DNA of 64,000 nt, taken from contig SCSX01000019.1 of the NCBI GenBank assembly GCA_004297825.1, positions 50,930-114,929 on the forward strand, read 5' to 3'. The notes under the pieces were generated by a model. The model saw nothing but the letters and a program-made list of their open reading frames with translations. It was not told the DNA's origin and searched no databases. This DNA comes from Spirochaetota bacterium (GTDB lineage: Bacteria > Spirochaetota > UBA4802 > UBA5368). The position numbers and the translations under genes were made by a program. Positions 52,539 to 62,075 of the stretch are shown piece by piece; positions within the stretch are counted from its first letter, which is position 1; each line of letters opens with the position of its first letter.

Positions 52539-53801
52539 GTGAGCACACTGGCCGATGCGGCCGCTGGAACGGACCTCCCGGGGACGAAGGGTGGTGGTAT
52601 GTCCAATCGCAGCACCAGTGCGCCAAGGGCGCTCAGGACGATCGAATCGATCAAAGCGCGCAGCATGAGCATCATGACCATCGCGTGCAGCCCTTTTTAT
52701 GTCCGGGAGTCCGCCCTGATATCCGACCTCGCCGACGACCTGTCCGACAGGGAATCCGTATTCGCCCTCGGGGTGGTGGACGGCGCACTGCGCACGATTG
52801 GAATCATCGTGCGGAGGGAGCTTTTCGATACGCTGGGCAGGCAATTCGGCCGGGACCTCTACAAGAACAAGCGGGTGAACCTCGTCATGCGGGCGAGCAC
52901 GGTCTTCGAAGCCGATCGCACCATCTTTTCGGTGGAAGAAGAGCTTTCCAGCATACTGTACGGGCCTAAGAATCACTACTTCGCCATTGCGGACAATACG
53001 TGCCGTTTCGCGGGCATATTTTCCACCAGGGATATGCTCATTTTCCTTTCTCAGCTTACGAAACGGGATATAGACCTCGCGCGGCGCCTCCAGGCGAGCA
53101 TGGTTCCCGGGGAGTTCTCTTTCCAGGGCGACAGGGTGGGCATAGCGGCGGGATCGGTAATGGCCAAGGGGGTGGGGGGCGATTACTACTACCTGGACAG
53201 GTATGATGCGGAAAACTGGGCAATCATGCTCTGCGACGTTTCGGGAAAGGGAATTGCGGCATCGCTGATATCGGCCATCATCGGGGGGATGGCGAGCGTG
53301 TATGATTTTTCGATGGGAATGCGGAATTTCGTGCTGAAATTGAACGCGTTCATAGCCTCGACATTCGAATCCGAAAAATTCATCACGGGGATGTTTGCCA
53401 ACCTGGGCGATCGAAACGGCGAGCTTACCCTGTTCGACATGGGTCATTCGCAGATATACCTGTTCCGGAACGGCGCCATGGTAAGGATCGCCACGAAGGA
53501 TGATAATATTCCCGTGGGCGTTCGACCCGACATCCAGCCGCGGGCGGCGAAACTTTTAATGAAAGCCGGCGACGTGCTTATCGTGGTAACGGACGGTTTC
53601 CTGGAGCAGCCCAACCCCGCGAACGAAGAATACGGCATCGCGCGCCTGGGCGGGATTGTCGCCGCATTCAGGGAAAAAGGCCTCAGGCGCATGAAAGACG
53701 AAGTGATCTCTTCGGTGCACCTGTTCAGGAAATCCCAGGCGCAGCTTGACGATATGACTATCCTGTTCATTGAGTACCTTGGAAAGGACGGTTCACCATG
53801 A
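52539..53801 (+). CDS. CBS-like input domain plus PP2C (SpoIIE-type) phosphatase
   Basis: The 420-residue protein has a CBS-like N-terminal part (about 50-170, VFALGVVDGALRTIGIIVRR, then FGRDLYKNKRVNLVM). A PP2C/SpoIIE phosphatase domain follows (about 180-415, ARRLQASMVPGEF, GDYYYLDRYD, CDVSGKGIAASL, FDMGHSQIYLF and VTDGFLEQPN). The Asp and Gly metal-site residues are present. It may dephosphorylate an anti-sigma antagonist of STAS type. The GTG at 52539 follows AGGAGG. An EAL-GGDEF gene with a similar input domain is directly downstream. Confidence 0.85.
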   Translation: MSTLADAAAGTDLPGTKGGGMSNRSTSAPRALRTIESIKARSMSIMTIACSPFYVRESALISDLADDLSDRESVFALGVVDGALRTIGIIVRRELFDTLGRQFGRDLYKNKRVNLVMRASTVFEADRTIFSVEEELSSILYGPKNHYFAIADNTCRFAGIFSTRDMLIFLSQLTKRDIDLARRLQASMVPGEFSFQGDRVGIAAGSVMAKGVGGDYYYLDRYDAENWAIMLCDVSGKGIAASLISAIIGGMASVYDFSMGMRNFVLKLNAFIASTFESEKFITGMFANLGDRNGELTLFDMGHSQIYLFRNGAMVRIATKDDNIPVGVRPDIQPRAAKLLMKAGDVLIVVTDGFLEQPNPANEEYGIARLGGIVAAFREKGLRRMKDEVISSVHLFRKSQAQLDDMTILFIEYLGKDGSP

Positions 53802-53828
53802 AACGAGGCGGGAGGGAGTGTGCCCTTG

Positions 53829-55712
53829 ATGGAAAACATGCTGTCGAAACAGGAATACTACGTAAATCAGGCGGCCAGGGTTCTCCCGTCCGAATGGGAG
53901 CGCGTGATGAATTCGGTGGAGTTTGCCTTCCAGCCCATCGTAAATCCGCTCACCGGGATCACGTTCGGCCTCGAGGCCCTGGTGCGCGGTACCGAAAGGG
54001 CGGGTTTTGCCTCGATCCAGGACATGTTCGATACCGCGTTTCGCGAAGGGACGCTCTTTGGCCTTGATATCCGCCTTCGCATACTCGCGATCGAGCGCTT
54101 TGGAGCCCTTTCGTTCCATCGCAAGGTGAAGCTCTTCTATAATTACGACCCCAGGGTCCACGAGATGTCCGATTATACCTGCGGGATCACCGAGCAAATC
54201 CTTGCCGATGCGAATCTCGACCACAGCGTGATCACCTTCGAGATAAGCGAGCGGTACAAGGTCCGTTCGGACGGCGAATTCATGGATTTCCTGGCGCTGT
54301 GCCGGAAGCGCGGATTCAAGATCGCGATTGACGATTTCGGCGCCGGGTTTTCGGGATTCGAGCTCTTTTATTATTCCGAGCCCGACTTCCTCAAGTTCGA
54401 TCGCTTTCTCATAAGCGGTATCGACTCCGACGTGAAGAAGCGCACCTTCTGCGCGCATATCCTGAGCCTCGCCAGGCTTTTTGGCGTCGTGAGCATCGCC
54501 GAGGGGATCGAAACGGAGAAGGAATTCCGCGCGTGTTCCGATCTCGGCTTCGACCTGGTGCAGGGGTATTATATCGCGCAACCGGCGCACCGGGGGGACG
54601 GGCTGGCATACGCGTATGGACATGTAAGGGAGCTTGCGCTGAGCAACCGGCGCGCCGCCGCCGGCGACGCGGGGAGCCTGAGACGGCAGATGATTCCCCT
54701 GGAGACGATCGGCGCGGGGGACGGGATGGAGGTCATCTTCAAGCGGTTTAACCGTAATTCCGGGTCCAGCTTCTTCCCGGTACTGGACGGGCAGGGGTTT
54801 CCGCTGGGCATCCTGCACGAGCGGAAGATCAAGAAGTTCGTGTATTCTCCCTTCGGGTACGACCTGCTCATCCGCAAGCGACTCCACCAATACCTTGAAA
54901 GCTTCATGGAGAAATGCCCCATCGTCGATATCAATACCCCGCAGGAGAAAATCCTCGAGGTCTTCGTGAATAATCCGGGGGCGGACGGGGTGATAATAAC
55001 CGAGGACTTGCAGTACCGGGGCTTTCTCACCTCGACCTCGCTCTTGCACCTCATAAACGAACAAAACCTCGCCTTGGCGCGCGAGCTTAATCCGCTTACG
55101 AAGCTTCCCGGAAACATCCTCGTGACCCGTTTCATCACGGATACCCTCGAGCGCGGCGTGCGGTCCTGGTTCATCTATTTCGACCTGGACAATTTCAAGC
55201 CGTTCAACGACCGGTTCGGCTTCCGGCAGGGCGACCGGGCGATCGTGCTCTTTGGGGACATCCTGAGAAAACATTTTACGGACGGGGGATGTTTTGCGGG
55301 GCATATTGGGGGCGACGATTTCTTCGTGGGCGTGCGCGGCGATGAGGGTTTATCCGCGGACGCGGTGCGGATCAAGGTCTCCGAATGCATGGAGGAGTTC
55401 AACCTGATCGTGGCGACCTTTTACGAGGCACAGGAGATCGCATCGGGGTATTACGGCGCCCGTGACAGGTACGGCACGTGGAGGGAATTTCCGCTCCTTA
55501 CCGTGAGCGCGGCGGTCCTCGAAGTGGAGGAAGGCTGCGGAATAGGCGCGGTGGAGCTCGTCTTCGACCGGCTTGCCAGGCTGAAACGGCAGGTTAAAGG
55601 GCGCGAAAAAGAGATTCCCTCGTATCATTCGGGGGAGTGGAAAAGCGTCCCCCGGTTAGCTTACCAGATGCTGGGCTGCGGGGGATACCATTTAACCGTA
55701 GATGGAAAATAG
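53829..55712 (+). CDS. EAL-CBS-GGDEF cyclic di-GMP protein
   Basis: The 627-residue protein starts with an EAL domain (about 28-265, FAFQPIVNPLTGITFGLEAL with Glu49-Ala-Leu, then FEISERY, IDDFGAGFSGFEL and IAEGIETE). A CBS-pair region (about 285-410) follows. A GGDEF domain (about 415-600) has DLDNFKPFNDRFGF and GGDDF at 494-498. Key EAL and GGDEF residues are present, so both breakdown and synthesis of cyclic di-GMP are possible. GTG at 53820 is an alternative start. It follows the PP2C gene. Confidence 0.9.
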   Translation: MENMLSKQEYYVNQAARVLPSEWERVMNSVEFAFQPIVNPLTGITFGLEALVRGTERAGFASIQDMFDTAFREGTLFGLDIRLRILAIERFGALSFHRKVKLFYNYDPRVHEMSDYTCGITEQILADANLDHSVITFEISERYKVRSDGEFMDFLALCRKRGFKIAIDDFGAGFSGFELFYYSEPDFLKFDRFLISGIDSDVKKRTFCAHILSLARLFGVVSIAEGIETEKEFRACSDLGFDLVQGYYIAQPAHRGDGLAYAYGHVRELALSNRRAAAGDAGSLRRQMIPLETIGAGDGMEVIFKRFNRNSGSSFFPVLDGQGFPLGILHERKIKKFVYSPFGYDLLIRKRLHQYLESFMEKCPIVDINTPQEKILEVFVNNPGADGVIITEDLQYRGFLTSTSLLHLINEQNLALARELNPLTKLPGNILVTRFITDTLERGVRSWFIYFDLDNFKPFNDRFGFRQGDRAIVLFGDILRKHFTDGGCFAGHIGGDDFFVGVRGDEGLSADAVRIKVSECMEEFNLIVATFYEAQEIASGYYGARDRYGTWREFPLLTVSAAVLEVEEGCGIGAVELVFDRLARLKRQVKGREKEIPSYHSGEWKSVPRLAYQMLGCGGYHLTVDGK

Positions 55713-55784
55713 CTAATTTCGTGCCAAAATGTGGGAAAAATGTAGAAATACTCAGGAGGATTGAGTTACAATTGACCCGGTTAA

Positions 55785-55813
55785 TTAACAATTTCTTTAA
55801 ATTATACTTATAA
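55785..55813 (+). promoter_or_regulatory. Sigma-70-type promoter of the porin gene
   Basis: TTAACA (55785-55790) and TTATAA (55808-55813) are 17 bases apart in an A+T-rich region. They give a leader of about 120 bases before the porin ATG. Confidence 0.55.
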
Positions 55814-55941
55814 ACACTTGACTGCCTCCCGGTCTTCTACTCGTGTATTTTACCGTCGCGTTATTTTCTAGGTTCAAATAGTCGTCGCTTTCCGGACGGC
55901 TTGAACATAATAATTCGCAAAAATTTTTAGGAGGAATCTTG

Positions 55942-57153
55942 ATGAAGAGCAAAAAATTTGCTGTAATGCTCCTCGCGGCAGTATTCGCGTTCTCCGGCGC
56001 GGCGTTCGCGCAGGAAAAGGCAGCGGAGAAAGTAGCAGATGTCGCTCCGGTTAAAGCCGAGGAGCCCAAGGCGCTGGTAGATGTAAGCGGCCTTCTGTAT
56101 TTGGATTATGCGTATTTTTTGGGCGATCAGTCGAAAATGTCGGCTGGCTCCGACAATAGCAAAACCGGTGAGGATACCATGCGCCTCAACCGCATCTATT
56201 TGAATTTCTCTAAGAAGTTCGATGATGTCTGGAGTGCCAAGGTTACCCTGGACGGCGCCGGGTATGACAAATATGCAACGTACGATAAAGGCACTGGCGA
56301 TGGCGTTCTGACGAACAATTCCAAGGGCAGCGTTGTATACGTAAAAAACGCCTACGTCGAAATGAAGAAAAGCATCAATCCCATCGATGTAAAGCTCACC
56401 TATGGCATCCAGTCCACCCCTGTAGTCGGCCTGGCGGATTCGATGGCCGGCTCGCGTTGGATATACAACAACTACCTTGAGAAGAGCAACGACCTGCTCG
56501 GAACCGGGGGGGGCACGACTAAAGTCGCACATTCTTTGGACTACGCCTCGGCCGACATGGGTATTCGCGCTGACGTAACCGTGATGAAGATGGTTACCTT
56601 CACCGGCATGTACGCGAACGGCGACGGCTTCAAGTACACTGAAGACCAGAAGCTGACGGACAAGGCCTATACCGGAATTGTGAGCATTACTCCCATCAAG
56701 GGCCTTTTCGTGAACGGCTATTATCACAACAGGGACATCGTGGCCCTCTCCCAGGGTGCGAAGGATGACGATGAAGTTACTTACAAGGGCGCAGGCGTTG
56801 CATGGAGTGACAAATTATACAAAGTAGGCATCAACTACTTCATGGGAAACAGGGATTCAAAAACGCCTGCTGATAAGGCTGATTACACCCTTATGGACAT
56901 GTGGGCGAATATCAATCTCCAGGCCGTTGCCGGGATGCCAATCCTTCTCTATGCCCGCTACGCGACCGGAGAAACGAAGTACGATCTCAGTACAGTGAAA
57001 AAAGCGGATGGAAGCACCTATTATGCCGGTATAGGTTATCAGTTCAACAAGGACATTCAGGTTATGCTGGTATACCAGAGCATCACGACGAACGATGGAA
57101 CCGTCAAGCTGACGGACGATACCCTCTACGCCAAGATGGAAGTCAAGTTCTAA
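55942..57153 (+). CDS. Outer-membrane porin
   Basis: The 403-residue protein has a signal peptide (about 1-24, MLLAAVFAFSGAAFAQ). A short Ala/Lys/Glu-rich segment leads into alternating beta strands (e.g. VDVSGLLYLDYAYFLGDQ and AYTGIVSITPIKGLFVNGYY), ending KMEVKF with a terminal Phe, typical of barrels. It should form a channel in the outer membrane. AGGAGG precedes the ATG; a promoter lies upstream and a terminator follows, so it is monocistronic and probably well expressed. Confidence 0.85.
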   Translation: MKSKKFAVMLLAAVFAFSGAAFAQEKAAEKVADVAPVKAEEPKALVDVSGLLYLDYAYFLGDQSKMSAGSDNSKTGEDTMRLNRIYLNFSKKFDDVWSAKVTLDGAGYDKYATYDKGTGDGVLTNNSKGSVVYVKNAYVEMKKSINPIDVKLTYGIQSTPVVGLADSMAGSRWIYNNYLEKSNDLLGTGGGTTKVAHSLDYASADMGIRADVTVMKMVTFTGMYANGDGFKYTEDQKLTDKAYTGIVSITPIKGLFVNGYYHNRDIVALSQGAKDDDEVTYKGAGVAWSDKLYKVGINYFMGNRDSKTPADKADYTLMDMWANINLQAVAGMPILLYARYATGETKYDLSTVKKADGSTYYAGIGYQFNKDIQVMLVYQSITTNDGTVKLTDDTLYAKMEVKF

Positions 57154-57454
57154 GCTTACAGTAAACTATGTCTTCAACAGGGAGCGGCGCCACAAGCGCC
57201 GCTTCTTTTTTTGGGGTGCGCCCAGCACGGACGCACGCCTGGTGGTTTCCGCTCCCTCCGGGGGATTCAGGGGGCCGCTTTTCCGAGATCGCTTTCAGGC
57301 CATGGCGCGGTGGACGGGTACAGGCGCATCGGCCCCCATTGCCGTATCCCATGGTCGTTCTTTTTAACGAAGGCCCGACCGTTATCCGAATTTTTACTTT
57401 ACTAAAATATAATTTTCAGTATTTTATATACAAATACAAAAAGGAGGTTGCCGC
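57154..57454. other. Intergenic stretch after the porin gene
   Basis: It contains the porin terminator (57184-57212), then a GC-rich part with shadow frames only. An A+T-rich part (57363-57430) probably holds the promoter of the DUF2231 gene, but no clear -35/-10 pair can be assigned. AAGGAGG precedes that gene. Confidence 0.4.
57184..57212 (+). terminator. Intrinsic terminator of the porin gene
   Basis: A perfect seven-base stem GCGGCGC/GCGCCGC with a five-base loop is followed by TTCTTTTTTT, 30 bases past the porin stop. Confidence 0.9.
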
Positions 57455-57874
57455 ATGATCGACTTCATCTACAACTCCCTTGCCGCTATCGGGTTTACCC
57501 ATCCCCTTCATCCCTCATTGACCCATATCCCCATGGGAATGGTGATGGGCGCGTTTTTCTTCCAGGCGGCTTCCTTCAAATGGGAAGACCTCGCGAAATC
57601 GGCGCATTATTGCCTCCTCCTCGCGCTTATATTCTGGCCCCCGACCGCCGTGCTGGGTTTGCTGGACTGGCAGCACCGGTACCTGGGGGTACTGAACGGG
57701 CTCATTATCGCGAAGATCGTTCTCGCGTGCGTGCTGTTGGTGTTCCTGCTCGGGACCATATTCCTGTATCGCAGGGGAAACATTGATAAAAAGATTCTCA
57801 TGTTCGCCTACCTGCTCAACCTGCTGACGGTAGTCGCGATGGGCTTTATCGGCGGGCAGTTGATTTTCGGATAG
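57455..57874 (+). CDS. DUF2231-like membrane protein
   Basis: The 139-residue protein has four transmembrane helices. It opens with THPLHPSLTHIPMGM, the HPxxxH-type motif seen in DUF2231 membrane proteins, whose histidines may bind heme or metal. It lies upstream of the oxidase cluster with DOMON and SCO1 genes between. A redox or heme role is plausible, but not shown. AAGGAGG precedes the ATG. Confidence 0.75.
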   Translation: MIDFIYNSLAAIGFTHPLHPSLTHIPMGMVMGAFFFQAASFKWEDLAKSAHYCLLLALIFWPPTAVLGLLDWQHRYLGVLNGLIIAKIVLACVLLVFLLGTIFLYRRGNIDKKILMFAYLLNLLTVVAMGFIGGQLIFG

Positions 57875-58042
57875 GCGCACGCGGTAACAGGTACACGCTC
57901 AGGTTCCTTGCAACGGGTCCGCCGGTCAAACGGGCGGATCGAGGTAAGGATAAGGGGGCCCGGGGGCCGATACACGTCCGGGAGCCCCGGAAGAACCGTT
58001 TCATCATAGTGCCGAGCATAATTTAACAAGGAGAAATTATAT

Positions 58043-58660
58043 ATGAAATCACGCTGTAGGGCAAAACGCATCCTCTTCCTGATGTTTATCGGACTGTTCG
58101 CGCTTGCGGCGGTCAATTGCGGCAAGGAAAAGCCGGCGGACAAGCCCCTTGAAACGGGAACTGCGGCGAAAGGCGACCAGGGTTACACCTTCAAGGTCGC
58201 TGCCGACAAGATGCAGCTTCAGTGGAGCCTGGCGGGCGAAACGCTCACCGTAAAGCTGAAGGCCCCCACGAGCGGGTGGGTGGGCGTCGGCTTCAACCCC
58301 ACGGACAGCATGAAGGACGCGAACTTCGTCATGGGCCTCGTGAAGGAAGGGAAGGTCACCGTGAGCAGCCAGTATGGGACCGCGAAGAACCTGCATAAGA
58401 ATGTGACGGACCTTGGTGGGAAGAGCTACGTGACGAACGCGGCGGGGAAGGAAGAGAACAACGAAACCGAGATCAGTTTCAGCATGCCGCTCAAGTCCGG
58501 GGACAGCCTCGACCGGCCCATCACTGCCAACGCCGATACGGTGGTGCTTCTCGCATACGGTCCCGGCGATATCCTCGCCCAGCAGCACGTGTACCGGGCG
58601 CGCCTGAAAATAAACCTTTCTACCGGCGCCTATACGCTCATGGCGAGCGCGAAACAGTAG
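58043..58660 (+). CDS. DOMON-domain lipoprotein
   Basis: The 205-residue protein has a lipobox (ALAAVNC, Cys26) and a DOMON-like beta-sandwich (about 45-195, MQLQWSLAGETLTVKLKAP, GWVGVGFNPT and HVYRARLKINLSTG). DOMON domains often bind heme b or sugars, and some act as electron carriers. It lies ten bases before the SCO1 gene in the oxidase cluster, so a role as an electron donor is possible. AAGGAG precedes the ATG. Confidence 0.78.
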   Translation: MKSRCRAKRILFLMFIGLFALAAVNCGKEKPADKPLETGTAAKGDQGYTFKVAADKMQLQWSLAGETLTVKLKAPTSGWVGVGFNPTDSMKDANFVMGLVKEGKVTVSSQYGTAKNLHKNVTDLGGKSYVTNAAGKEENNETEISFSMPLKSGDSLDRPITANADTVVLLAYGPGDILAQQHVYRARLKINLSTGAYTLMASAKQ

Positions 58661-58669
58661 CGTGGGCGG

Positions 58670-59539
58670 ATGTCCATGAGATCGACCTGGTCGATAATCC
58701 TGCCCCTGTTCATGGCCGCGGTCCTGTGCGGCCCCTTGTACGGACATGAAGATCATGAAGGGGCCGGCATCTCGCCCGGGATGCAGGAAAAGCGCTCCGG
58801 CGTCGTGGGAGATACGGGGGGCGCCCCCGCAGACAGGAAAGACGTGGGCATGGATGAAAAGCTGGGTGCGAAGATTCCCGGTGAGGCCGTCTTCCTGGAT
58901 GAAAATGGCCGGAAGCTCACCCTGGCCTCGTACCTGGATAAACCCACGCTTGTGCTTCCCCTCTACTACACGTGCCCCCAAACGTGCGGCCTCATGCTCG
59001 GTCATCTCGCGACGGCGCTGGGCGACGTTCCGCTCGTTCCGGGCAGGGATTTCCGCGTGCTCGCCCTGAGTATCGACGAGCAGGACGACCCGGCGAGCGC
59101 GACCCGGGCCAAGACGAATTATTTCAAGCTGGTCCGCAAGGAATTTCCCGAGGGGGACTGGCGTTTCCTCACCGGGGACGCCGCGAATATCCGCGCTTTT
59201 ACGGATGCGATCGGGTTCCGGTTCAAAAAAACGGGCACACGGGATTTCATTCATCCCAATGTGCTGATAGTCCTTGCGCATGACGGAACCGTGATCCGGT
59301 ATCTCTATGGACCCACGTTCCTTCCTTTTGATATAGGAATGGCGATCACCGAGGCGGAGAAGGGCACTCCCTCGCTTTCGGTCCGGAAACTGGTGAGCCT
59401 GTGCTTCCAGTACGAGCCGGAAAACGGAACCTATAAATTCAGCGCGATCAGGATCGTGATCACCGTGATGCTCGCCTTTCTGGCGATAATCATGTACCTA
59501 TTGTTAAGAAAGAATTCGGCGAGGAGACCGGCCGCATGA
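58670..59539 (+). CDS. SCO1/SenC copper chaperone for cytochrome oxidase
   Basis: The 289-residue protein has a signal peptide (about 4-25) and a thioredoxin-like domain with the copper site TCPQTCG (CxxxC) and His in DFIHPNV. A C-terminal transmembrane helix (about 264-283) is followed by a short basic tail. It delivers copper to the CuA centre of subunit II. It overlaps ctaD by four bases (ATGA). Confidence 0.92.
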   Translation: MSMRSTWSIILPLFMAAVLCGPLYGHEDHEGAGISPGMQEKRSGVVGDTGGAPADRKDVGMDEKLGAKIPGEAVFLDENGRKLTLASYLDKPTLVLPLYYTCPQTCGLMLGHLATALGDVPLVPGRDFRVLALSIDEQDDPASATRAKTNYFKLVRKEFPEGDWRFLTGDAANIRAFTDAIGFRFKKTGTRDFIHPNVLIVLAHDGTVIRYLYGPTFLPFDIGMAITEAEKGTPSLSVRKLVSLCFQYEPENGTYKFSAIRIVITVMLAFLAIIMYLLLRKNSARRPAA

Positions 59540-61164
59540 GCGCAGAGACATCATTTTTCAATACGCCGTCACCGGCGCGCTACAAGGGACTGGGCGCGTG
59601 GCTGCTTACCACCGATCACAAGCGTATCGGCCTCATGTACCTCGTCGTGATACTGTTCTGGTTCGCGATCGGCGTGACCGCAGGCCTGTTCATGCGCACC
59701 CAGCTCATGTCGCCCGGTTCCACGCTCATGGAGGCGCAGACCTACAACGCGTTCTTCACCGTCCATGGCGTGATCATGATATTCCTGTTCATCATCCCGG
59801 GGATTCCCGCGATTTTCGGCAATTTTCTCCTCCCCATACAGATCGGCGCGGAGGACGTCTTTTTCCCGCGGCTGAACCTTCTTTCCTGGTACCTTTATGT
59901 CGCCGGCGGCATTATCGCGATCATCTCGCTCTTCGTCTCGGGGGCGCCCGATACCGGCTGGACCTTCTACGTACCGTTCAGCATCACGACCAAGACGGGC
60001 GTCTCCATTACCGTGTTCGCGGTGTTCGTACTGGGGATGTCGTCCATGCTCACCGGCATCAATTTCATCACGACCGTGCATCGGCTCCGCCACAGGGACA
60101 TGGGGTGGATGCAGATACCCCTGTTCACCTGGTCGGTCTACGGCACCGCGTGGGTGCAGCTCCTCGCGACGCCCGTCATCGCGGTGACCCTGCTGGTCGT
60201 GATCTTCGAGCGGCTCTTCGGTGTGGGACTTTTCGACCCCGCGAAGGGCGGTGACCCCATTCTCTTCCAGCACCTGTTCTGGATGTACTCCCATCCCGCG
60301 GTGTACATAATGATCCTTCCGGGGATGGGCATCATCTCGGAGGTGTTTCCCGTTTTTTCGCGAAAATCCGTGTTTGGCTACAAGTCCATCGTGGCCGCCA
60401 CGATGGCGATTGCGGTCGTGGGCTCCTTCGTATGGGCGCACCACATGTTCGTGAGCGGCATGAGCGACACGGCCGTGCTCGTATTCTCATTCCTGACCTT
60501 TGCGGTCGCGGTGCCCAGCGCCGTCAAGGTGTTCAACTGGGTCTCGACCATGTACCGGGGCTCTATCCACGTGGGGCCGCCGTTCCTGTTCGCGATGGTC
60601 TTCATCTTCCTTTTCACGGTCGGGGGACTCACCGGGCTCGTTCAGGGCGCCGCGGGTCCCAACGTGCACATCCACGACACCCACTGGGTGGTGGGGCACT
60701 TCCATTTCGTGATGTTCGGCGGGACCGGATTCGCCTTCTTCGCGGGGCTGCACTTCTGGTGGCCCAAGTTCTTCGGGCGCATGTACAATTTCAGGCGCGC
60801 CTACGCGGGCGCCGTGCTCATGGCCGCCGGCTTCATTATGCATTATCTGCCCATGTTCATACTGGGATTGAAAGGCATGCCGCGGCGGTACTACACCTAT
60901 CTGCCCGAATTCGGTCCCCTCAATTTCATCGCGGGGATCGGCGCGTACATCATGGTCGCCGGCATCGTCCTCACGTTCGTGAATCTGCTCCTGAGCTTCC
61001 GCAAGGCCGAACCCGCCGGGCCCGATCCCTGGGGAGGGACGACGCTCGAATGGACGGTGCCCTCGCCGCCGCCGGTGCAGAATTTCGCCGTGGAGCCCGT
61101 GGTGCTTCCTTTCCCCTATGACTTTACCGCGAAGGAAAAAATGAAGCCCGGGAGCGGCACGTAG
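59536..61164 (+). CDS. ctaD: Cytochrome c oxidase subunit I
   Basis: The 542-residue heme-copper oxidase core has about 12 transmembrane helices. The motif WMYSHPAVYIMILPGMGIIS carries His/Tyr of the CuB site with the YS pair typical of A2-type proton channels; the A1 Glu (HPEVY) is Ala. WVVGHFHFVMFGG holds the heme ligands and HDTHW. It reduces oxygen to water at the inner membrane. It starts in overlap with the SCO1 gene and abuts ctaE. Confidence 0.97.
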   Translation: MSAETSFFNTPSPARYKGLGAWLLTTDHKRIGLMYLVVILFWFAIGVTAGLFMRTQLMSPGSTLMEAQTYNAFFTVHGVIMIFLFIIPGIPAIFGNFLLPIQIGAEDVFFPRLNLLSWYLYVAGGIIAIISLFVSGAPDTGWTFYVPFSITTKTGVSITVFAVFVLGMSSMLTGINFITTVHRLRHRDMGWMQIPLFTWSVYGTAWVQLLATPVIAVTLLVVIFERLFGVGLFDPAKGGDPILFQHLFWMYSHPAVYIMILPGMGIISEVFPVFSRKSVFGYKSIVAATMAIAVVGSFVWAHHMFVSGMSDTAVLVFSFLTFAVAVPSAVKVFNWVSTMYRGSIHVGPPFLFAMVFIFLFTVGGLTGLVQGAAGPNVHIHDTHWVVGHFHFVMFGGTGFAFFAGLHFWWPKFFGRMYNFRRAYAGAVLMAAGFIMHYLPMFILGLKGMPRRYYTYLPEFGPLNFIAGIGAYIMVAGIVLTFVNLLLSFRKAEPAGPDPWGGTTLEWTVPSPPPVQNFAVEPVVLPFPYDFTAKEKMKPGSGT

Positions 61165-61761
61165 ATGAGCGTCCATACCGATCACAAGGGAGTCCAGTTC
61201 GGGATGTGGCTCTTCCTTTATACCGAGATCATGCTATTCGGCGGGCTCTTCGTCATATACGCGACGTATTACTATCAATACACGAATGATTTTATCGCGG
61301 CGGGAAAAGAGCTCGAGCTCGTTATGGGGACGGTGAACACGGCAGTGCTGCTTACCAGCAGCCTGACCGCGGCCATCGCGATCGAGGCGATGCGGAAGGA
61401 CGCGAGGAAGCTCGTGATCGGCCTCCTGGGCGTGACGATTCTCCTCGCGCTCACCTTTCTCTGCATCAAGTACGTTGAGTGGGGGCACAAGTTCGCGCAT
61501 GAAATATTTCCCGGATCGGAAAAACTGGCATCGGGCCCGCACGGGGTGACGATGTTTTACGGGCTGTATTTCACCATGACCGGCCTGCACGCCCTGCACG
61601 TGATCATCGGGATACTGGTGCTCGGCGTGTGCCTGGCGTTCACGGCGCGGGGAAAGATACACGGCGGGCGCATGGATATCCTGGAGAACTCCGGGCTGTA
61701 CTGGCACCTGGTGGATATCATCTGGATATTCCTGTTTCCGCTGTTTTACCTGATTCTATGA
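61165..61761 (+). CDS. ctaE: Cytochrome c oxidase subunit III
   Basis: The 198-residue protein has about five transmembrane helices. KGVQFGMWLFLYTEIMLFGG near the start and GLYFTMTGLHALHVIIGILV later are typical of subunit III, which stabilises the oxidase. Five helices is the shorter bacterial form. It starts directly after the ctaD stop codon. Confidence 0.95.
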   Translation: MSVHTDHKGVQFGMWLFLYTEIMLFGGLFVIYATYYYQYTNDFIAAGKELELVMGTVNTAVLLTSSLTAAIAIEAMRKDARKLVIGLLGVTILLALTFLCIKYVEWGHKFAHEIFPGSEKLASGPHGVTMFYGLYFTMTGLHALHVIIGILVLGVCLAFTARGKIHGGRMDILENSGLYWHLVDIIWIFLFPLFYLIL

Positions 61762-61775
61762 TGAGGTTTTAATGG

Positions 61776-62072
61776 ATGGGTCCGATGCACTCACAGTCCG
61801 AAGGACATGCCCAGTCGTACCGGGAGCTTGCCGCGATCTGGGCCGCGTTGCTCTGCCTTACCGCGGTCACGGTCGCCGTGTCGCGTCTCGACCTGGGCTC
61901 GCTGCGAATAGCGACCGCGCTTTCGATAGCCGTGGTCAAATCGACGCTCGTGCTCCTGTTCTTCATGCATATGAAACGGGCCCCGCGCGCAGTGGTGCTC
62001 ACTTTTATCGTCACGATCCTGATCCTTGCCGCCGTGATCGGGTTCATGTTTTTCGATGTCGCGTATAGGTGA
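61776..62072 (+). CDS. ctaF: Cytochrome oxidase subunit IV-like protein
   Basis: The 98-residue protein has three transmembrane helices. The segment VVKSTLVLLFFMHMKRAPRA is the usual signature of prokaryotic subunit IV. It lies 14 bases after ctaE. Confidence 0.88.
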   Translation: MGPMHSQSEGHAQSYRELAAIWAALLCLTAVTVAVSRLDLGSLRIATALSIAVVKSTLVLLFFMHMKRAPRAVVLTFIVTILILAAVIGFMFFDVAYR

Positions 62073-62075
62073 TCA

